DNA of 64,000 nucleotides, from assembly GCA_017640605.1 (NCBI GenBank), contig JAEPQH010000010.1:52401-116400 (forward strand). Direction: 5' to 3'. Positions 44,697 through 53,664 of the stretch are shown here, in pieces. The notes under the pieces were generated by a model. It ran no database searches. It worked only from the letters and a program-made list of their open reading frames with translations, and was not told the origin of the DNA. Source of the stretch: Balneolaceae bacterium. GTDB lineage: Bacteria > Bacteroidota > Rhodothermia > Balneolales > Balneolaceae. Both the position numbers and the translations under genes were made by a program. Each line of letters begins with the position of its first letter. The first letter of the stretch is position 1.

Positions 44697-45930
44697 ATTC
44701 AGATAATATTTTAGTCAAAGTAGAAACCACGTATTCTTGCTGATCTTCAGAGATTTCGGGATATATAGGCAGTGATAGGGCTTGATTTGCAGCACAAACT
44801 GACTTCGGAAAATCATGGCTCTCAAAACCAATCTCAGCATAACATTGCTGTTCATGCATAGGAACGGGGTAATAAACGGCACTACCGATACTTTTTTTCT
44901 GTAGCTTTTTCATGATTTCATCACGATTCTTCACTCGAATGGTGTATTGATGATAAATGTGTTTACCATTATTTGCCGGAGCGCCTGTTTGTTCTTTCGG
45001 TAATACTAGTCGATTTGATGGTAAATCACAGGGCTCTTTTCCAAGTGCCTCACAAGTGGTGCAGCAATCTGGAATATCTGTTATATACCCACTTTCAGTA
45101 AATAGTAAGTTATATTTTTCTGCGGCTTCCCTCCTTTTTTCCGACCACTCATTCAAATATGGAAGTTTTACGGAAAGGATAGCTGCCTGCATCGCGTCGA
45201 GTCGACTGTTCATTCCCACATAAATATTATGATACTTAGGACGAGCACCATGAGTGCGTAAAATATCTGCCTTTTTGGCTAAATCCGGATCTTTAACAGT
45301 AATTAGTCCTCCATCACCATATGCACCTAAGTTTTTACTTGGGAAAAAACTGAAACAACCGAAATCACCAAATTCACCTGCTTGCTTTCCGTCATACTTC
45401 GACCCTATTGCTTGAGCCGCGTCTTCAATGACATATAGCTTGTACCGTTTCGCTAAATCCATAATTGGATTCATATCGGCCATTTGTCCATATAGGTGAA
45501 CCGGAATAATGGCACGAACTTTCTTAGGATCTACACCGAGCCGACTTGCAACAGGGTGCTCCCCACTCAGGATTTTTTCAATTTCTGAAGGATCAATATT
45601 GAAAGAGTTCGGTTCAATATCTGCGAATACAGGGATAGCTCCTACCCTTGAAATAGCTCCGGCAGTAGCAAAAAAAGTGAAGGGGGTGGTAATTACATAC
45701 TCACCCGGTTTGATGTCAATAGCCATTAAAGCCAATAACAAAGCATCACTACCTGATGCACAACCAAATGCATGTTCAGCATTACAGTAATTAGATATCT
45801 CGGCTTCAAATCTTTTCACCGTACTTCCCATTATAAAGCTTTGAGATTCTAAAACTACATCAATGGCTGTTTTCACTTCAGGCTTGATCTGCTCATACTG
45901 CGCATGTAAATCTAATAAAGGTACATTCAT
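44689..45930 (-). CDS. wbpE: DegT/DnrJ/EryC1/StrS aminotransferase (WbpE-like)
   Basis: This 413-aa PLP-dependent aminotransferase transfers an amino group to a nucleotide-linked keto-sugar. The PLP lysine is K199 in [32 protein letters not shown] is the cofactor stretch. With the neighbouring WbpB-like oxidoreductase and WbpD-like acetyltransferase it should make the 3-amino group of a UDP-2-acetamido-3-amino-uronic acid. An unusual cysteine-rich insert ([17 protein letters not shown]) lies at about residues 290-307. Its start overlaps the wbpD-like gene by 4 bases. Confidence 0.88.
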   Translation of the reverse strand: MNVPLLDLHAQYEQIKPEVKTAIDVVLESQSFIMGSTVKRFEAEISNYCNAEHAFGCASGSDALLLALMAIDIKPGEYVITTPFTFFATAGAISRVGAIPVFADIEPNSFNIDPSEIEKILSGEHPVASRLGVDPKKVRAIIPVHLYGQMADMNPIMDLAKRYKLYVIEDAAQAIGSKYDGKQAGEFGDFGCFSFFPSKNLGAYGDGGLITVKDPDLAKKADILRTHGARPKYHNIYVGMNSRLDAMQAAILSVKLPYLNEWSEKRREAAEKYNLLFTESGYITDIPDCCTTCEALGKEPCDLPSNRLVLPKEQTGAPANNGKHIYHQYTIRVKNRDEIMKKLQKKSIGSAVYYPVPMHEQQCYAEIGFESHDFPKSVCAANQALSLPIYPEISEDQQEYVVSTLTKILSEYA

Positions 45931-46511
45931 GGTTCGATGATACTAACTTTATCATCAATTATGCGATATTTTTCCTTTGTTTCTTTGCAAATTGCAGTTT
46001 CGGATTCATTGAAATCGAGTCTATGACCGGCTTTAGATACCCATCCGATTTGACGTGCTGGATTCCCTACAACCAGTGCATAATCTTTAACCGGTTTAGT
46101 TACTACACTCCCTGCACCGATAAATGCATACTTCCCAATTTCATTTCCACAAACAACAGTTGCATTCGCCCCAATAGAAGCTCCCTTTTTTACAATGGTA
46201 GGTAGATATTCTTCTTTACGTTCGATCGCACTTCTAGGGTTAATCACATTTGTGAAGACCATACTTGGCCCACAAAAAACATCATCTTCCAGTCGAACTG
46301 CATCGTAAATTGAAACATTGTTTTGTACTCTCACATTGTTCCCAAGAATTACATCATTGCCTACAAATACATTCTGTCCAAGGATACAATCTCTTCCAAT
46401 TTGTGCTTTCGGCATAACATGTACCCAATGCCAGATTTTCGTACCCTCTCCAACATTCTCGGGATTTTCAACTATAGCGGATGGATGAATGAATGCTTTC
46501 AATGAGGACAA
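45927..46511 (-). CDS. wbpD: Hexapeptide-repeat acetyltransferase (WbpD-like)
   Basis: This 194-aa left-handed beta-helix acetyltransferase shows hexapeptide repeats throughout ([59 protein letters not shown]). The N-RS-type loop and the late [13 protein letters not shown] fit WbpD, which acetylates the 3-amino group of UDP-2-acetamido-3-amino-2,3-dideoxyglucuronic acid. The start is a TTG at 46511 ([13 protein letters not shown]) located inside the arm of a heptamer-word hairpin, with no clear ribosome-binding site. It overlaps the aminotransferase by 4 bases. Confidence 0.85.
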   Translation of the reverse strand: MSSLKAFIHPSAIVENPENVGEGTKIWHWVHVMPKAQIGRDCILGQNVFVGNDVILGNNVRVQNNVSIYDAVRLEDDVFCGPSMVFTNVINPRSAIERKEEYLPTIVKKGASIGANATVVCGNEIGKYAFIGAGSVVTKPVKDYALVVGNPARQIGWVSKAGHRLDFNESETAICKETKEKYRIIDDKVSIIEP

Positions 46512-46581
46512 TTAAAGATGAAAAATTTAAAATTATGGATTAAATATAATTTTAAATCTTGAATTTTTAATCTTTAATTGA
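46509..46581. repeat. Inverted heptamer-word array (AATTAAA type)
   Basis: The left arm CAATTAAAGATGAAAAATT plus TAAAATTAT and the right arm (read on the minus strand) CAATTAAAGATTAAAAATT, then CAAGATT and TAAAATTAT, are inverted copies differing by one seven-base unit. The centre is about 10 bases. The stop codon of the Gfo/Idh gene (AATTAA) is in the right arm and the TTG start of the acetyltransferase is in the left arm, so the element fills the whole gap between them. It shares words with the array at 10.6 kb. Confidence 0.82.
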
Positions 46582-47602
46582 AATATCCTGCTGCACGATA
46601 AATCTTCTCAATAATCCCCACTACTTTAAGTCCATCAAGAGACGTCGCTGTGGCTTTCTTTCCATGAACTAGAGTATCAACCACATTCTCGATAATATAA
46701 TGATGATTTGCTGCACTCCCTTTATACGGCCCATAATCGTTCGGGGGATTAGTTGGGGGCAATTCCGGCATTTCATATCCATCCACATGACAGTATTCAA
46801 TCTCGTTCATGTATTGTCCGCCAACTTTTACACTCCCTTTTGTACCAATTACTGTGATACTACTTTCCATATTTTTATCCCAACACGAGGTTGAATAATT
46901 AATGGAGCCAATCCCACCATTTTCGAATTCGAACTGTGCAAACCCTGAATCATCGAAATCTTTTAGTTCCGGGTGAGTGAAATTCTTAACAATTGCTTTG
47001 GGATTCTTAATGTCACCAAAAACCCAGTACATAATGTCTACAAAATGAGAAAACTGAGTAAAAAGAGCTCCACCATCATGTTCTCTGGTTCCCTTCCAAT
47101 TGCTGGGAGCATAATAGCGGGAATCACGGTTCCAGTAACAATTAGTCTGCACCATTAATACATCGCCAATGATCTTTGTATCGACCATCATCTTTAACCA
47201 TTCAGAAGGTGGACTGTATCGGTTTTGTTTAACAACAAACACCTGTTTTCCGGAGGTCAGTTCAGCCTGAACGACTGCTTCGCAATCCTTGATGGATAAA
47301 CCCATTGGCTTTTCAATCACCACATGATAACCGGCTTCTAAACATCGAATAGCATAATCTGTATGAAAACCGTTGGGTGTTGCAATGTTTACAATATCCG
47401 ATTTCCCCATATCCTTTATAAGAAAATCATCGATGTGAGCGTAAGCAGGAACATCAATTCCTAAATCATTCAGATTCTCAAATTCCTCAGGATTTACATC
47501 AGTAACACTGATTAGTTTAGTACCCTCAAATTCGTGAATTATTTTTGCATGACGCTGGCCAATTCTACCAAAACCAATAACGGAAAAAGCTAATTCTTTC
47601 AT
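46574..47602 (-). CDS. wbpB: Gfo/Idh/MocA oxidoreductase (WbpB-like)
   Basis: This 342-aa NAD-dependent oxidoreductase starts with the dinucleotide fold VIGFGRIGQRHAKII, then IATPNGFHTDYAIRCLEAGYHVVIEKPMGLS with the catalytic EKPM motif. The C-terminal domain has GGALFTQFSHFVDIMYWVFG. It fits WbpB, which oxidises the 3-hydroxyl of UDP-GlcNAc-uronic acid so that the aminotransferase next door can act. The stop codon lies in the arm of a heptamer-word hairpin. Upstream lies a 400-base repeat-rich gap with no gene. Confidence 0.88.
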   Translation of the reverse strand: MKELAFSVIGFGRIGQRHAKIIHEFEGTKLISVTDVNPEEFENLNDLGIDVPAYAHIDDFLIKDMGKSDIVNIATPNGFHTDYAIRCLEAGYHVVIEKPMGLSIKDCEAVVQAELTSGKQVFVVKQNRYSPPSEWLKMMVDTKIIGDVLMVQTNCYWNRDSRYYAPSNWKGTREHDGGALFTQFSHFVDIMYWVFGDIKNPKAIVKNFTHPELKDFDDSGFAQFEFENGGIGSINYSTSCWDKNMESSITVIGTKGSVKVGGQYMNEIEYCHVDGYEMPELPPTNPPNDYGPYKGSAANHHYIIENVVDTLVHGKKATATSLDGLKVVGIIEKIYRAAGYFN

Positions 47603-47607
47603 GCTTT

Positions 47608-47651
47608 TAAGTTATGAGTTTTGAGTTTTGAGTGCTTAGTTATTTTACTCA
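47608..47651. repeat. Heptamer-word array (GAGTTTT type)
   Basis: Seven-base words AAGTTAT, GAGTTTT, GAGTTTT, GAGTGCT, TAGTTAT, TTTACTC stand just upstream of the wbpB-like start. Its inverted partners are the AACTC/CACTC arrays at 47861-47896 and 47956-48000, which makes this locus a triplet rather than a simple pair. Confidence 0.75.
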
Positions 47652-47786
47652 AATTCGTGATTTTCGCAACACTTTGTTACTACTTTTGCCAAAGAACCGT
47701 ACTCCACTTAAGCAGACAGTTCTGCCTTTACTGTCACTAGAAGAAATACTTTTAGTTTTATATCAACTTATAGTAACCTAGTTGTC

Positions 47787-47806
47787 ATTCCTGCGAAGGC
47801 AGGAAT
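47787..47806. repeat. REP-like palindrome ATTCCTGC-GAAG-GCAGGAAT
   Basis: A perfect eight-pair stem with a four-base loop, in the context GTCATTCCTGCGAAGGCAGGA. Sequences of this form (CATTCCTGCGAAGGCAGGAATC and close variants) are widespread dispersed repeats in bacterial genomes and probably mobile by REP-like transposases. I see only this one copy in the window. Confidence 0.7.
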
Positions 47807-47860
47807 CTGAATCTATTACAGGGTATGAGGTTTGTTTCTTACAATACGGGTAGCTTATAC

Positions 47861-47896
47861 ACCCAACTCAACACTTAACACTAAAAACTGCAACGC
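47861..47896. repeat. Heptamer-word array (AACACTT type)
   Basis: Words CCAACTC, AACACTT, AACACTA, AAAACTG, CAACGC with period seven, on the plus strand. It is complementary in style to the GAGTTTT array at 47.6 kb and followed by a stretch resembling a degenerate REP (CGCCCTTCGAAAAGCTCAGC). Confidence 0.7.
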
Positions 47897-47955
47897 AACC
47901 ATTCGCCCTTCGAAAAGCTCAGCGCTCATTTTGATTATCTAAAAAAAGTTAAGGT

Positions 47956-48000
47956 ACTCACCCAACTCATCACTCAAAACTCAACACTAATCACTGCCAC
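47956..48000. repeat. Heptamer-word array (AACTCATCACTC type) next to ugd stop
   Basis: Words CCAACTC, ATCACTC, AAAACTC, AACACTA, ATCACTG with period seven. On the minus strand this lies after the ugd stop codon and a seven-pair hairpin, so it again sits at a 3' gene end. Confidence 0.75.
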
Positions 48001-48013
48001 GCCCTAGCGTGGC
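47996..48013 (-). terminator. Hairpin directly after the ugd stop codon
   Basis: GCCACGC-CCTA-GCGTGGC is a perfect seven-pair GC-rich stem that begins the base after the ugd TGA on the minus strand. No T-run follows in the transcript, so it is either a weak terminator, a 3'-end stabilising structure or part of the repeat element beside it. Confidence 0.45.
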
Positions 48014-49186
48014 TCAATCTTTCCCAAATAAATCCCGGGTATACACTTTGTCTTCCACATCTTCGATTTCAGTTACCATTCGATTGGCAACAATAACATC
48101 TGAGATTTTTTTGAATTCATTTAAGTCGCGAATTACTTTCGAGTGAAAAAACTCATCTTCTTTCAAGTAGGGCTCAAATACTACCACCTCAATCCCTTTG
48201 GCTTTGATACGTTTCATAATCCCTTGAATAGCACTTGCCCGGAAATTATCTGAACCCGCTTTCATAACCAATCTGTAAATGCCAACTACTTTCGGTTTTT
48301 TCTTAATGATCTGATTGGCAACAAAATCTTTACGAGTTCGGTTAGCATCTACAATTGCCCCAATTAGGTTATTCGGTACATCTTTGTAATTTGCAAGAAG
48401 TTGCTTGGTATCTTTGGGTAGGCAATACCCGCCATAACCAAATGAAGGATTATTGTAATGGCTTCCTATACGTGGATCAAGACCAACCCCTTCAATAACT
48501 TGAACAGAACTTAAATCATGAGATTCACAATAGGAATCTAGTTCATTAAAGTAAGCTACCCGCATTGCCAAATAGGTATTTGAAAAGAGCTTTATTGCTT
48601 CAGCTTCTGTTGAATCCGTAAACAATACTGGAATTTCATCTTTAGGTTTTTTTGCGCCTTCCAATAATAAATCTGCAAATACTTCCGCACGTTCTGATCG
48701 CTCACCAACCACAATGCGGGATGGATATAAGTTATCATGAAGCGCCTGCCCTTCCCGTAAAAATTCAGGTGAAAAAAGCAGATTTTCAACAGATAGCTTC
48801 TCCTTTTTGTGCGATACAAAACCTACAGGAATAGTAGATTTAATCACCATTACTGCTTCCGGGTTAATCGCAGTCACATCATTGATTACAGCTTCAACTG
48901 TACTGGTATTAAAGAAATTAGTCTCCGGATCATAGTCGGTGGGAGTAGCAATTATGACAAAATCCGCATTATCGTATGCTGCATGTTTATCAACAGTAGC
49001 TGTCAGGTTCAGATTATTATGTGCCAAATAATCTTCGATTTCAGGATCAGAAATAGGAGAATGTCCTGAATTTATCTTATCCACTTTTTCCTGAACGATA
49101 TCTAGTGCTACCACTTCATGTTGTTGAGCTAACAATACCGCTAGTGATAACCCTACATATCCTGTTCCTGCTACTGCTATTTTCAT
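48014..49186 (-). CDS. ugd: UDP-glucose 6-dehydrogenase
   Basis: The 390-aa enzyme oxidises UDP-glucose to UDP-glucuronate with two NAD. The N-terminal fold [21 protein letters not shown], then [14 protein letters not shown], the stretch [20 protein letters not shown] and the catalytic cysteine region [15 protein letters not shown] are those of the short Ugd group (E. coli/Klebsiella type). UDP-glucuronate would feed the polysaccharide built by this locus. It begins 4 bases after the stop of the WbpA-like dehydrogenase; a repeat island separates it from the next gene. Confidence 0.92.
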   Translation of the reverse strand: MKIAVAGTGYVGLSLAVLLAQQHEVVALDIVQEKVDKINSGHSPISDPEIEDYLAHNNLNLTATVDKHAAYDNADFVIIATPTDYDPETNFFNTSTVEAVINDVTAINPEAVMVIKSTIPVGFVSHKKEKLSVENLLFSPEFLREGQALHDNLYPSRIVVGERSERAEVFADLLLEGAKKPKDEIPVLFTDSTEAEAIKLFSNTYLAMRVAYFNELDSYCESHDLSSVQVIEGVGLDPRIGSHYNNPSFGYGGYCLPKDTKQLLANYKDVPNNLIGAIVDANRTRKDFVANQIIKKKPKVVGIYRLVMKAGSDNFRASAIQGIMKRIKAKGIEVVVFEPYLKEDEFFHSKVIRDLNEFKKISDVIVANRMVTEIEDVEDKVYTRDLFGKD

Positions 49187-49190
49187 ATTA

Positions 49191-50498
49191 CTATGCCTTA
49201 AATATCTTCTTCTTATCTGTTTTCGTTAATTCAGAATAAACATTTCTCGTATCGATAATGCAATCAGCCCAGTTTTTTAACTCATCATAATTTACCGCCT
49301 TATGATCGGTAACTATCACTACTGCGTCAAAGTCTTTAATGATTGATTCTTTCCATTCCACGCTAACTTTTCCCTTCCAATTCATATGTTCACGCGAAGA
49401 AGGAATAATTGGGATCCAAGGATCATAAAATTCAATTTCTGCCCCTAAAGTTTGCAACTTATCCATGATCACAAAGGAAGGTGACTCTCGCATATCATCT
49501 ACATTTGGTTTGTAGGCAATTCCGAGTATCAGAATTCGGGAATTTTTTACAGCCTTCCCCATTTCATTGAGAGCAAGCATGGTTTTATTTATCACGAATT
49601 CAGGCATCGCTCCATTTACCTCACCTGCTAACTCGATAAAACGAGTATTCAAACCATATTCACGAGCTTTCCACGTAAGGTAAAAAGGATCAATTGGAAT
49701 ACAATGCCCACCAAGCCCGGGACCGGGTGTAAACTTCATGAAGCCAAACGGCTTAGTAGCTGCAGCATTGATTACTTCATGAATATCTATTTCCATTGCA
49801 TCCATTACCAGCTTCATTTCATTTACAAGAGCAATATTTACGGATCGAAAGATGTTTTCAAGCAATTTTGCTGATTCAGCTACTTTTGCAGATGAAACCG
49901 GGACAACGTGATCTAAAGCCTTTTCATATAAAGAAACCGCAAGCTCTCTTCCTCTTTGAGTTGAAGAGCCTACTACTTTAGGAATAGTCTTCGTGTTAAA
50001 GTGTTCATTTCCGGGATCTTCTCTTTCCGGACTGTATGCTATAAAAAAGTCTTCCCCTTCTCTTAAACCGGATTTATTTTCAAGTATGCTTTTCAGCAAT
50101 TCGTCTGTGGTACCCGGATATGTGGTAGATTCCAACACCACTAGTTGGCCTTCTTGCAAATGATCGCCAATTACTTCTGTAGTTTTAACCACATAACTCA
50201 TATCCGGTTCACGATGATGGTCGAGTGGAGTAGGAACACAAATGAGAATGGAATCAACATCCTTCAAAAGTTGGAAATCTGTAGTCACTGCACAACGCTC
50301 AGATTCAGAAAGCTCCTTAATCTGAATATCGCTGAAATGTTTGATATAGGTCTTTCCTGAATTTATAGCTTCGATCTTTGAAGCGTCTACGTCAAAACCA
50401 ATAACTTTGAGACCTGCCTGATGAAAAGTGTATAGAAGTGGCAGACCAACGTAGCCTAACCCAATTATGCCTACATTTTTAATGTCTTTATTGTTCAC
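49191..50498 (-). CDS. wbpA: UDP-N-acetyl-D-glucosamine 6-dehydrogenase (WbpA-like)
   Basis: This 435-aa nucleotide-sugar dehydrogenase has the N-terminal [35 protein letters not shown], then [21 protein letters not shown] and the catalytic cysteine in [20 protein letters not shown]. The pattern matches WbpA, which oxidises UDP-GlcNAc to UDP-GlcNAc-uronic acid, the first step towards diacetamido-uronic sugars completed by the WbpB/E/D-like enzymes downstream. It is the first gene after a strong terminator and ugd follows after 4 bases, so a new transcription unit probably starts here or in the short gap. Confidence 0.9.
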   Translation of the reverse strand: MNNKDIKNVGIIGLGYVGLPLLYTFHQAGLKVIGFDVDASKIEAINSGKTYIKHFSDIQIKELSESERCAVTTDFQLLKDVDSILICVPTPLDHHREPDMSYVVKTTEVIGDHLQEGQLVVLESTTYPGTTDELLKSILENKSGLREGEDFFIAYSPEREDPGNEHFNTKTIPKVVGSSTQRGRELAVSLYEKALDHVVPVSSAKVAESAKLLENIFRSVNIALVNEMKLVMDAMEIDIHEVINAAATKPFGFMKFTPGPGLGGHCIPIDPFYLTWKAREYGLNTRFIELAGEVNGAMPEFVINKTMLALNEMGKAVKNSRILILGIAYKPNVDDMRESPSFVIMDKLQTLGAEIEFYDPWIPIIPSSREHMNWKGKVSVEWKESIIKDFDAVVIVTDHKAVNYDELKNWADCIIDTRNVYSELTKTDKKKIFKA

Positions 50499-50520
50499 TA
50501 ATTCCAGATATATTTACAAA

Positions 50521-50547
50521 AAAAAAGCGTGCATGGCACGCTTTTTT
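50521..50547 (-). terminator. Bidirectional rho-independent terminator
   Basis: AAAAAAGCGTGC-ATG-GCACGCTTTTTT is a perfect 12-pair stem with A- and T-runs on both sides. It follows the initiating sugar-transferase gene by 18 bases on the minus strand and precedes wbpA. It therefore divides the polysaccharide locus into an upstream assembly operon and a downstream sugar-precursor and exosortase operon. Confidence 0.92.
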
Positions 50548-50565
50548 AAGATACGGTAATTTTTA

Positions 50566-51258
50566 TTAATGAGCACCACTTCTTGACAGTACTATGAATG
50601 CTGTTTTAACTAATATTTTGAAATCTAAAAATAAAGATTGATTTTCAACATACAATAAATCAAGATACTTACGCTGTGGATACTCAATATCACTTCGCCC
50701 TGAAACCTGCCATAAACCTGTTAGTCCGGGTGTAACTGAAAGAAATTCTCTTTCATGACCTGAGTATCTTTCAAGCTCTGCAGGAACAATAGGTCTTGGT
50801 CCAACATGAGACATATCACCTCTAAGTACATTAAAAAGTTGTGGTAATTCATCTAAACTTGAAGATCTAAGAAACCCACCAAAATTTACTAATCTCGGAT
50901 CTTCATTCGGCGGTAGTTTATAATCATTTTCAATGTATTTTTTGTAGAGATCCTTATCCTCTTTGAGTATAATCTCAGCATCCTTTCGCATTGTGCGAAA
51001 TTTATATATCGTAAATGGTTTACCATTTTTACCTAATCTTTTTTGTTTAAATAGAATTGGTCCACCGTTAGAGAAAAAAATCAAACCTGCAATAATGATC
51101 ATCGTGGGAAAAGTGACAAATAGCACTAATGAGGCTAATATTACATCAAAAATTCTGGAAATCGCTCTGTACAATCTTCGCTCTTTATACTTTAGATATG
51201 AAGTTGCTAGAATTTTTGATACTTCACCCCTTATTTCTCGATCTAATTCTTGAAGCAT
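50566..51258 (-). CDS. Initiating undecaprenyl-phosphate sugar transferase (WcaJ/PglC-like)
   Basis: This 230-aa protein is the short type of bacterial polyisoprenyl-phosphate hexose-1-phosphate transferase: one hydrophobic helix or hairpin (IFDVILASLVLFVTFPTMIIIAGLIFF) then the catalytic domain with GPILFKQKRLGKNGKPFTIYKFRTM (the substrate-binding part), then FLRSSSLDELPQLFNVLRGDMSHVGPRP, and VTPGLTGLWQVSGRS. It starts repeat-unit assembly by linking the first sugar phosphate to undecaprenyl phosphate at the inner membrane. It is the last gene of the upstream operon, followed by a terminator. Confidence 0.94.
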   Translation of the reverse strand: MLQELDREIRGEVSKILATSYLKYKERRLYRAISRIFDVILASLVLFVTFPTMIIIAGLIFFSNGGPILFKQKRLGKNGKPFTIYKFRTMRKDAEIILKEDKDLYKKYIENDYKLPPNEDPRLVNFGGFLRSSSLDELPQLFNVLRGDMSHVGPRPIVPAELERYSGHEREFLSVTPGLTGLWQVSGRSDIEYPQRKYLDLLYVENQSLFLDFKILVKTAFIVLSRSGAH

Positions 51259-51346
51259 AAAATAAAATTGAATTAAGGTTTTAAGCTACAAATTATTTTT
51301 GATAATTTGAAAACATTCATTTTAATAATTTCAATATTTATTTTTT

Positions 51347-52444
51347 CTAACCTAAAGATTCATAGGCTTGAATTGTTCTTATGGCCGTGTTTTTCCAATT
51401 AAAATTTTTGCTTCTTACTCTTGCCTCTTTTCTTTTCTTATGAGTTATCGCTTTCGCATTAATAATATGCATTATTTGCTTCTTCAATGATTCAATATCA
51501 TTAATGTCAAAATAATAAATTGTATCACCAGCTACTTCTTTAATAACTGGTATTTCTGATGAAACAACAGTTACCCCTAAAGACATAGCTTCCATAATTG
51601 GCAACCCGAATCCTTCATATTTAGATGGATATACCAAACAAGTAGAATCTAAATATAATTGAATTAATTCTTCGTTTGACGGAGCTTCTAAAATTCTTAC
51701 ACCTTGGTTTATCAGTTCATGAACATTATACTGTAATTTTCTAATTATCTTGCTGGACCCTATAAGTTTTAATTCCAGATTGGGTAATTGCAATTGCAAA
51801 AAAGCGTTTATTACAATTTTAGTATTCTTATAAGGCTGATCGCTAGCGAAAACAAGCAAATACTGATTGTTGTCATTAACTGCATTCAGATCACTATTCA
51901 TAAGTGTAATTCCGGGCCCTAAGTAGGTAACATCAATCCTTTCAGATGACAATTTAAACTTTTCTGAAATCTCATTTTTACTAAACTCAGATACCGTTAT
52001 AATTTTGTCAGCTTTATTAGCTATTCTCTTGATATATGCTTTCCTAAAACTTTGTCTTAATCTAGCATACCTTTTCACTGAAAACTCTGCGACATCATGA
52101 ATTGTTACGATAAAAGGTATTCCAAACTTGTTAAAGAGCGGAATCGGGTTCAATAAGTGAAAAACTTGAATATTATTCTTCTTTATTATTTTATGTGCTA
52201 AAATATTTTGCCATAAATAATATGCGGGTCTTGTAAAAATACGCGGTTCATTAGGAATTCGAACTACAATTTTGTGACAATTATCCGCCCATATATTTAT
52301 TTCTTTACTGTATTCTTCATTTACTATTATATAATAACTATGATCGGATGGGATTTCTTGAATTGCTTCAATCAGATATTTTGCATACCGATTTAATCCA
52401 TTGTTAATACCTGAATTTACTAATGTTGATATAGCTATATTCAA
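51347..52444 (-). CDS. Glycosyltransferase, GT1/GT4 type
   Basis: The 365-aa protein has the GT-B fold of family 4-type transferases: GINNGLNRYAKYLI at the start, the helix-strand FGIPFIVTIHDVAEFSV, then KIITVSEFSKNEI, the donor part LLVFASDQPYKNTKIVINAF, and the C-terminal VYPSKYEGFGLPIMEAMSLG with the conserved E-x7-E motif. It adds one sugar to the growing lipid-linked repeat unit; donor and linkage cannot be inferred. It follows the WcaI-like transferase by 2 bases. Confidence 0.9.
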   Translation of the reverse strand: MNIAISTLVNSGINNGLNRYAKYLIEAIQEIPSDHSYYIIVNEEYSKEINIWADNCHKIVVRIPNEPRIFTRPAYYLWQNILAHKIIKKNNIQVFHLLNPIPLFNKFGIPFIVTIHDVAEFSVKRYARLRQSFRKAYIKRIANKADKIITVSEFSKNEISEKFKLSSERIDVTYLGPGITLMNSDLNAVNDNNQYLLVFASDQPYKNTKIVINAFLQLQLPNLELKLIGSSKIIRKLQYNVHELINQGVRILEAPSNEELIQLYLDSTCLVYPSKYEGFGLPIMEAMSLGVTVVSSEIPVIKEVAGDTIYYFDINDIESLKKQIMHIINAKAITHKKRKEARVRSKNFNWKNTAIRTIQAYESLG

Positions 52445-52446
52445 AT

Positions 52447-53664
52447 TTACGAGAATTTGTTGTCCATCAATTTAACATATTCATTGAGAACTGTTTCTTT
52501 AGAATTATTTTCTCTTATGTAATTGAATCCATTCTGTTCTAGTTTTTTTCTTGTTTTAGGATCATTTATTATTGTAAGAATTTTTTCTTTTAAAAGTACT
52601 GGATCATTTGGCGTAACAACTATAAAGCCGCCGGATTCTTTAGCAAATAAATCTAGTGTAGAATTTTTTGATGCTGTCGCAATAAATGTTTTTCCTATTC
52701 CCATCAGTGTATAAATCTTTGAAGGCATTGCGAATTCTGATGCATTTGGATCCTGCGGAACTAAATGAATAATTGGTTTACTTAACTTAAAAGATAAAAG
52801 TGATTTATCAGCCAACTTTTTAAATTCAATATTTTTGAGCCCAAGCTCCTTGACTTTTGACTCTAATACACTTTTATAATTACCATCTCCTCTTAGTATA
52901 ATCCTCATGTCTTTAGTACGAGAGTCTTTTGAGAGCTCCATAGCTAAATGTATTATTTGGTCTAAACCCTGTTTGCTGCCCAAATTCCCGCTATACATTA
53001 ATAGATTTGGATCGATTTTAATTTCATTAATAGGTTTAATAACCTCAAAATCTACCCAAATTGGGACTAGACTTATAATCTGATCATTAACACCAATCTC
53101 ATTCAGACTATTTCTCATACCTTCTGTAAGAACAACAATTTGATCTGCCTTATTTAATGCAATACTTTCAACTTTTTTAATTAATTTTAGTATCAACTTA
53201 AACCCTTTTCCTAGTTGCAGCCCCTCTGCTAAACCCGACTGAATATCATGTACAACTACAATGTGCTTACCTTTTTTTTTTTTGAATATATTACCAAGTA
53301 TCACACTTATGATTGAAGGGCAAAGAGTAATTATTTGATGATGTGATCTGAAACGGTTTTTAAAAAGTACTTGGAAAAAAAAGAATAAATCAGAAATACT
53401 TCTTTCGAAAATATTATTTTTTTTTGGAATAAATGGTTTAACTCTTTTTATAAAAACATTATTCAAATTCTCCTTATCAAGTTTCTTTTTTTGATATTCC
53501 GAGAAAACTTGTTTGTACGGATAGTATGGCCTATTAGTAATTACTTCCGTCTCATAATTCTTATTAGCAAACCATTTTGCGATTTCAAATAAATATGGTC
53601 CTGATCCAATTTGTTCAGGTGCAAAGAATTGTGTTATTAAAATTACTTGTCGGGAGTCAGCCAT
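52447..53664 (-). CDS. Glycosyltransferase, GT4 (WcaI-like)
   Basis: This 405-aa GT-B glycosyltransferase starts QVILITQFFAPEQIGSGPYLFEIAKWF, the acceptor part of WcaI-like enzymes, then VVVHDIQSGLAEGLQLGKG, LVPIWVDFEVIKP, LMYSGNLGSKQGLDQI, and the C-terminal PSKIYTLMGIGKTFIATA. It should add one sugar of the repeat unit on the cytoplasmic side. Its start overlaps the sulfotransferase stop by 8 bases, so the genes are part of one transcript. Confidence 0.9.
   Translation of the reverse strand: MADSRQVILITQFFAPEQIGSGPYLFEIAKWFANKNYETEVITNRPYYPYKQVFSEYQKKKLDKENLNNVFIKRVKPFIPKKNNIFERSISDLFFFFQVLFKNRFRSHHQIITLCPSIISVILGNIFKKKKGKHIVVVHDIQSGLAEGLQLGKGFKLILKLIKKVESIALNKADQIVVLTEGMRNSLNEIGVNDQIISLVPIWVDFEVIKPINEIKIDPNLLMYSGNLGSKQGLDQIIHLAMELSKDSRTKDMRIILRGDGNYKSVLESKVKELGLKNIEFKKLADKSLLSFKLSKPIIHLVPQDPNASEFAMPSKIYTLMGIGKTFIATASKNSTLDLFAKESGGFIVVTPNDPVLLKEKILTIINDPKTRKKLEQNGFNYIRENNSKETVLNEYVKLMDNKFS

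Larger units (their letters stand above)
47603..48013. other. Gene-free repeat island between wbpB and ugd
   Basis: These 411 bases contain no credible gene. They hold three period-7 word arrays (47608-47651, 47861-47896, 47956-48000), a perfect 8-base palindrome (47787-47806), a degenerate REP-like stretch near 47904-47926 and a hairpin at the ugd stop (47996-48013). Because it splits an operon-like run of genes, the downstream genes may need a promoter inside it, though I cannot identify one. Confidence 0.7.

Noticed and set aside
47904..47926. A full REP element at CGCCCTTCGAAAAGCTCAGCGCT
   Set aside because: It resembles a common dispersed repeat but has lost the complete palindrome, so it is noted only within the repeat island.
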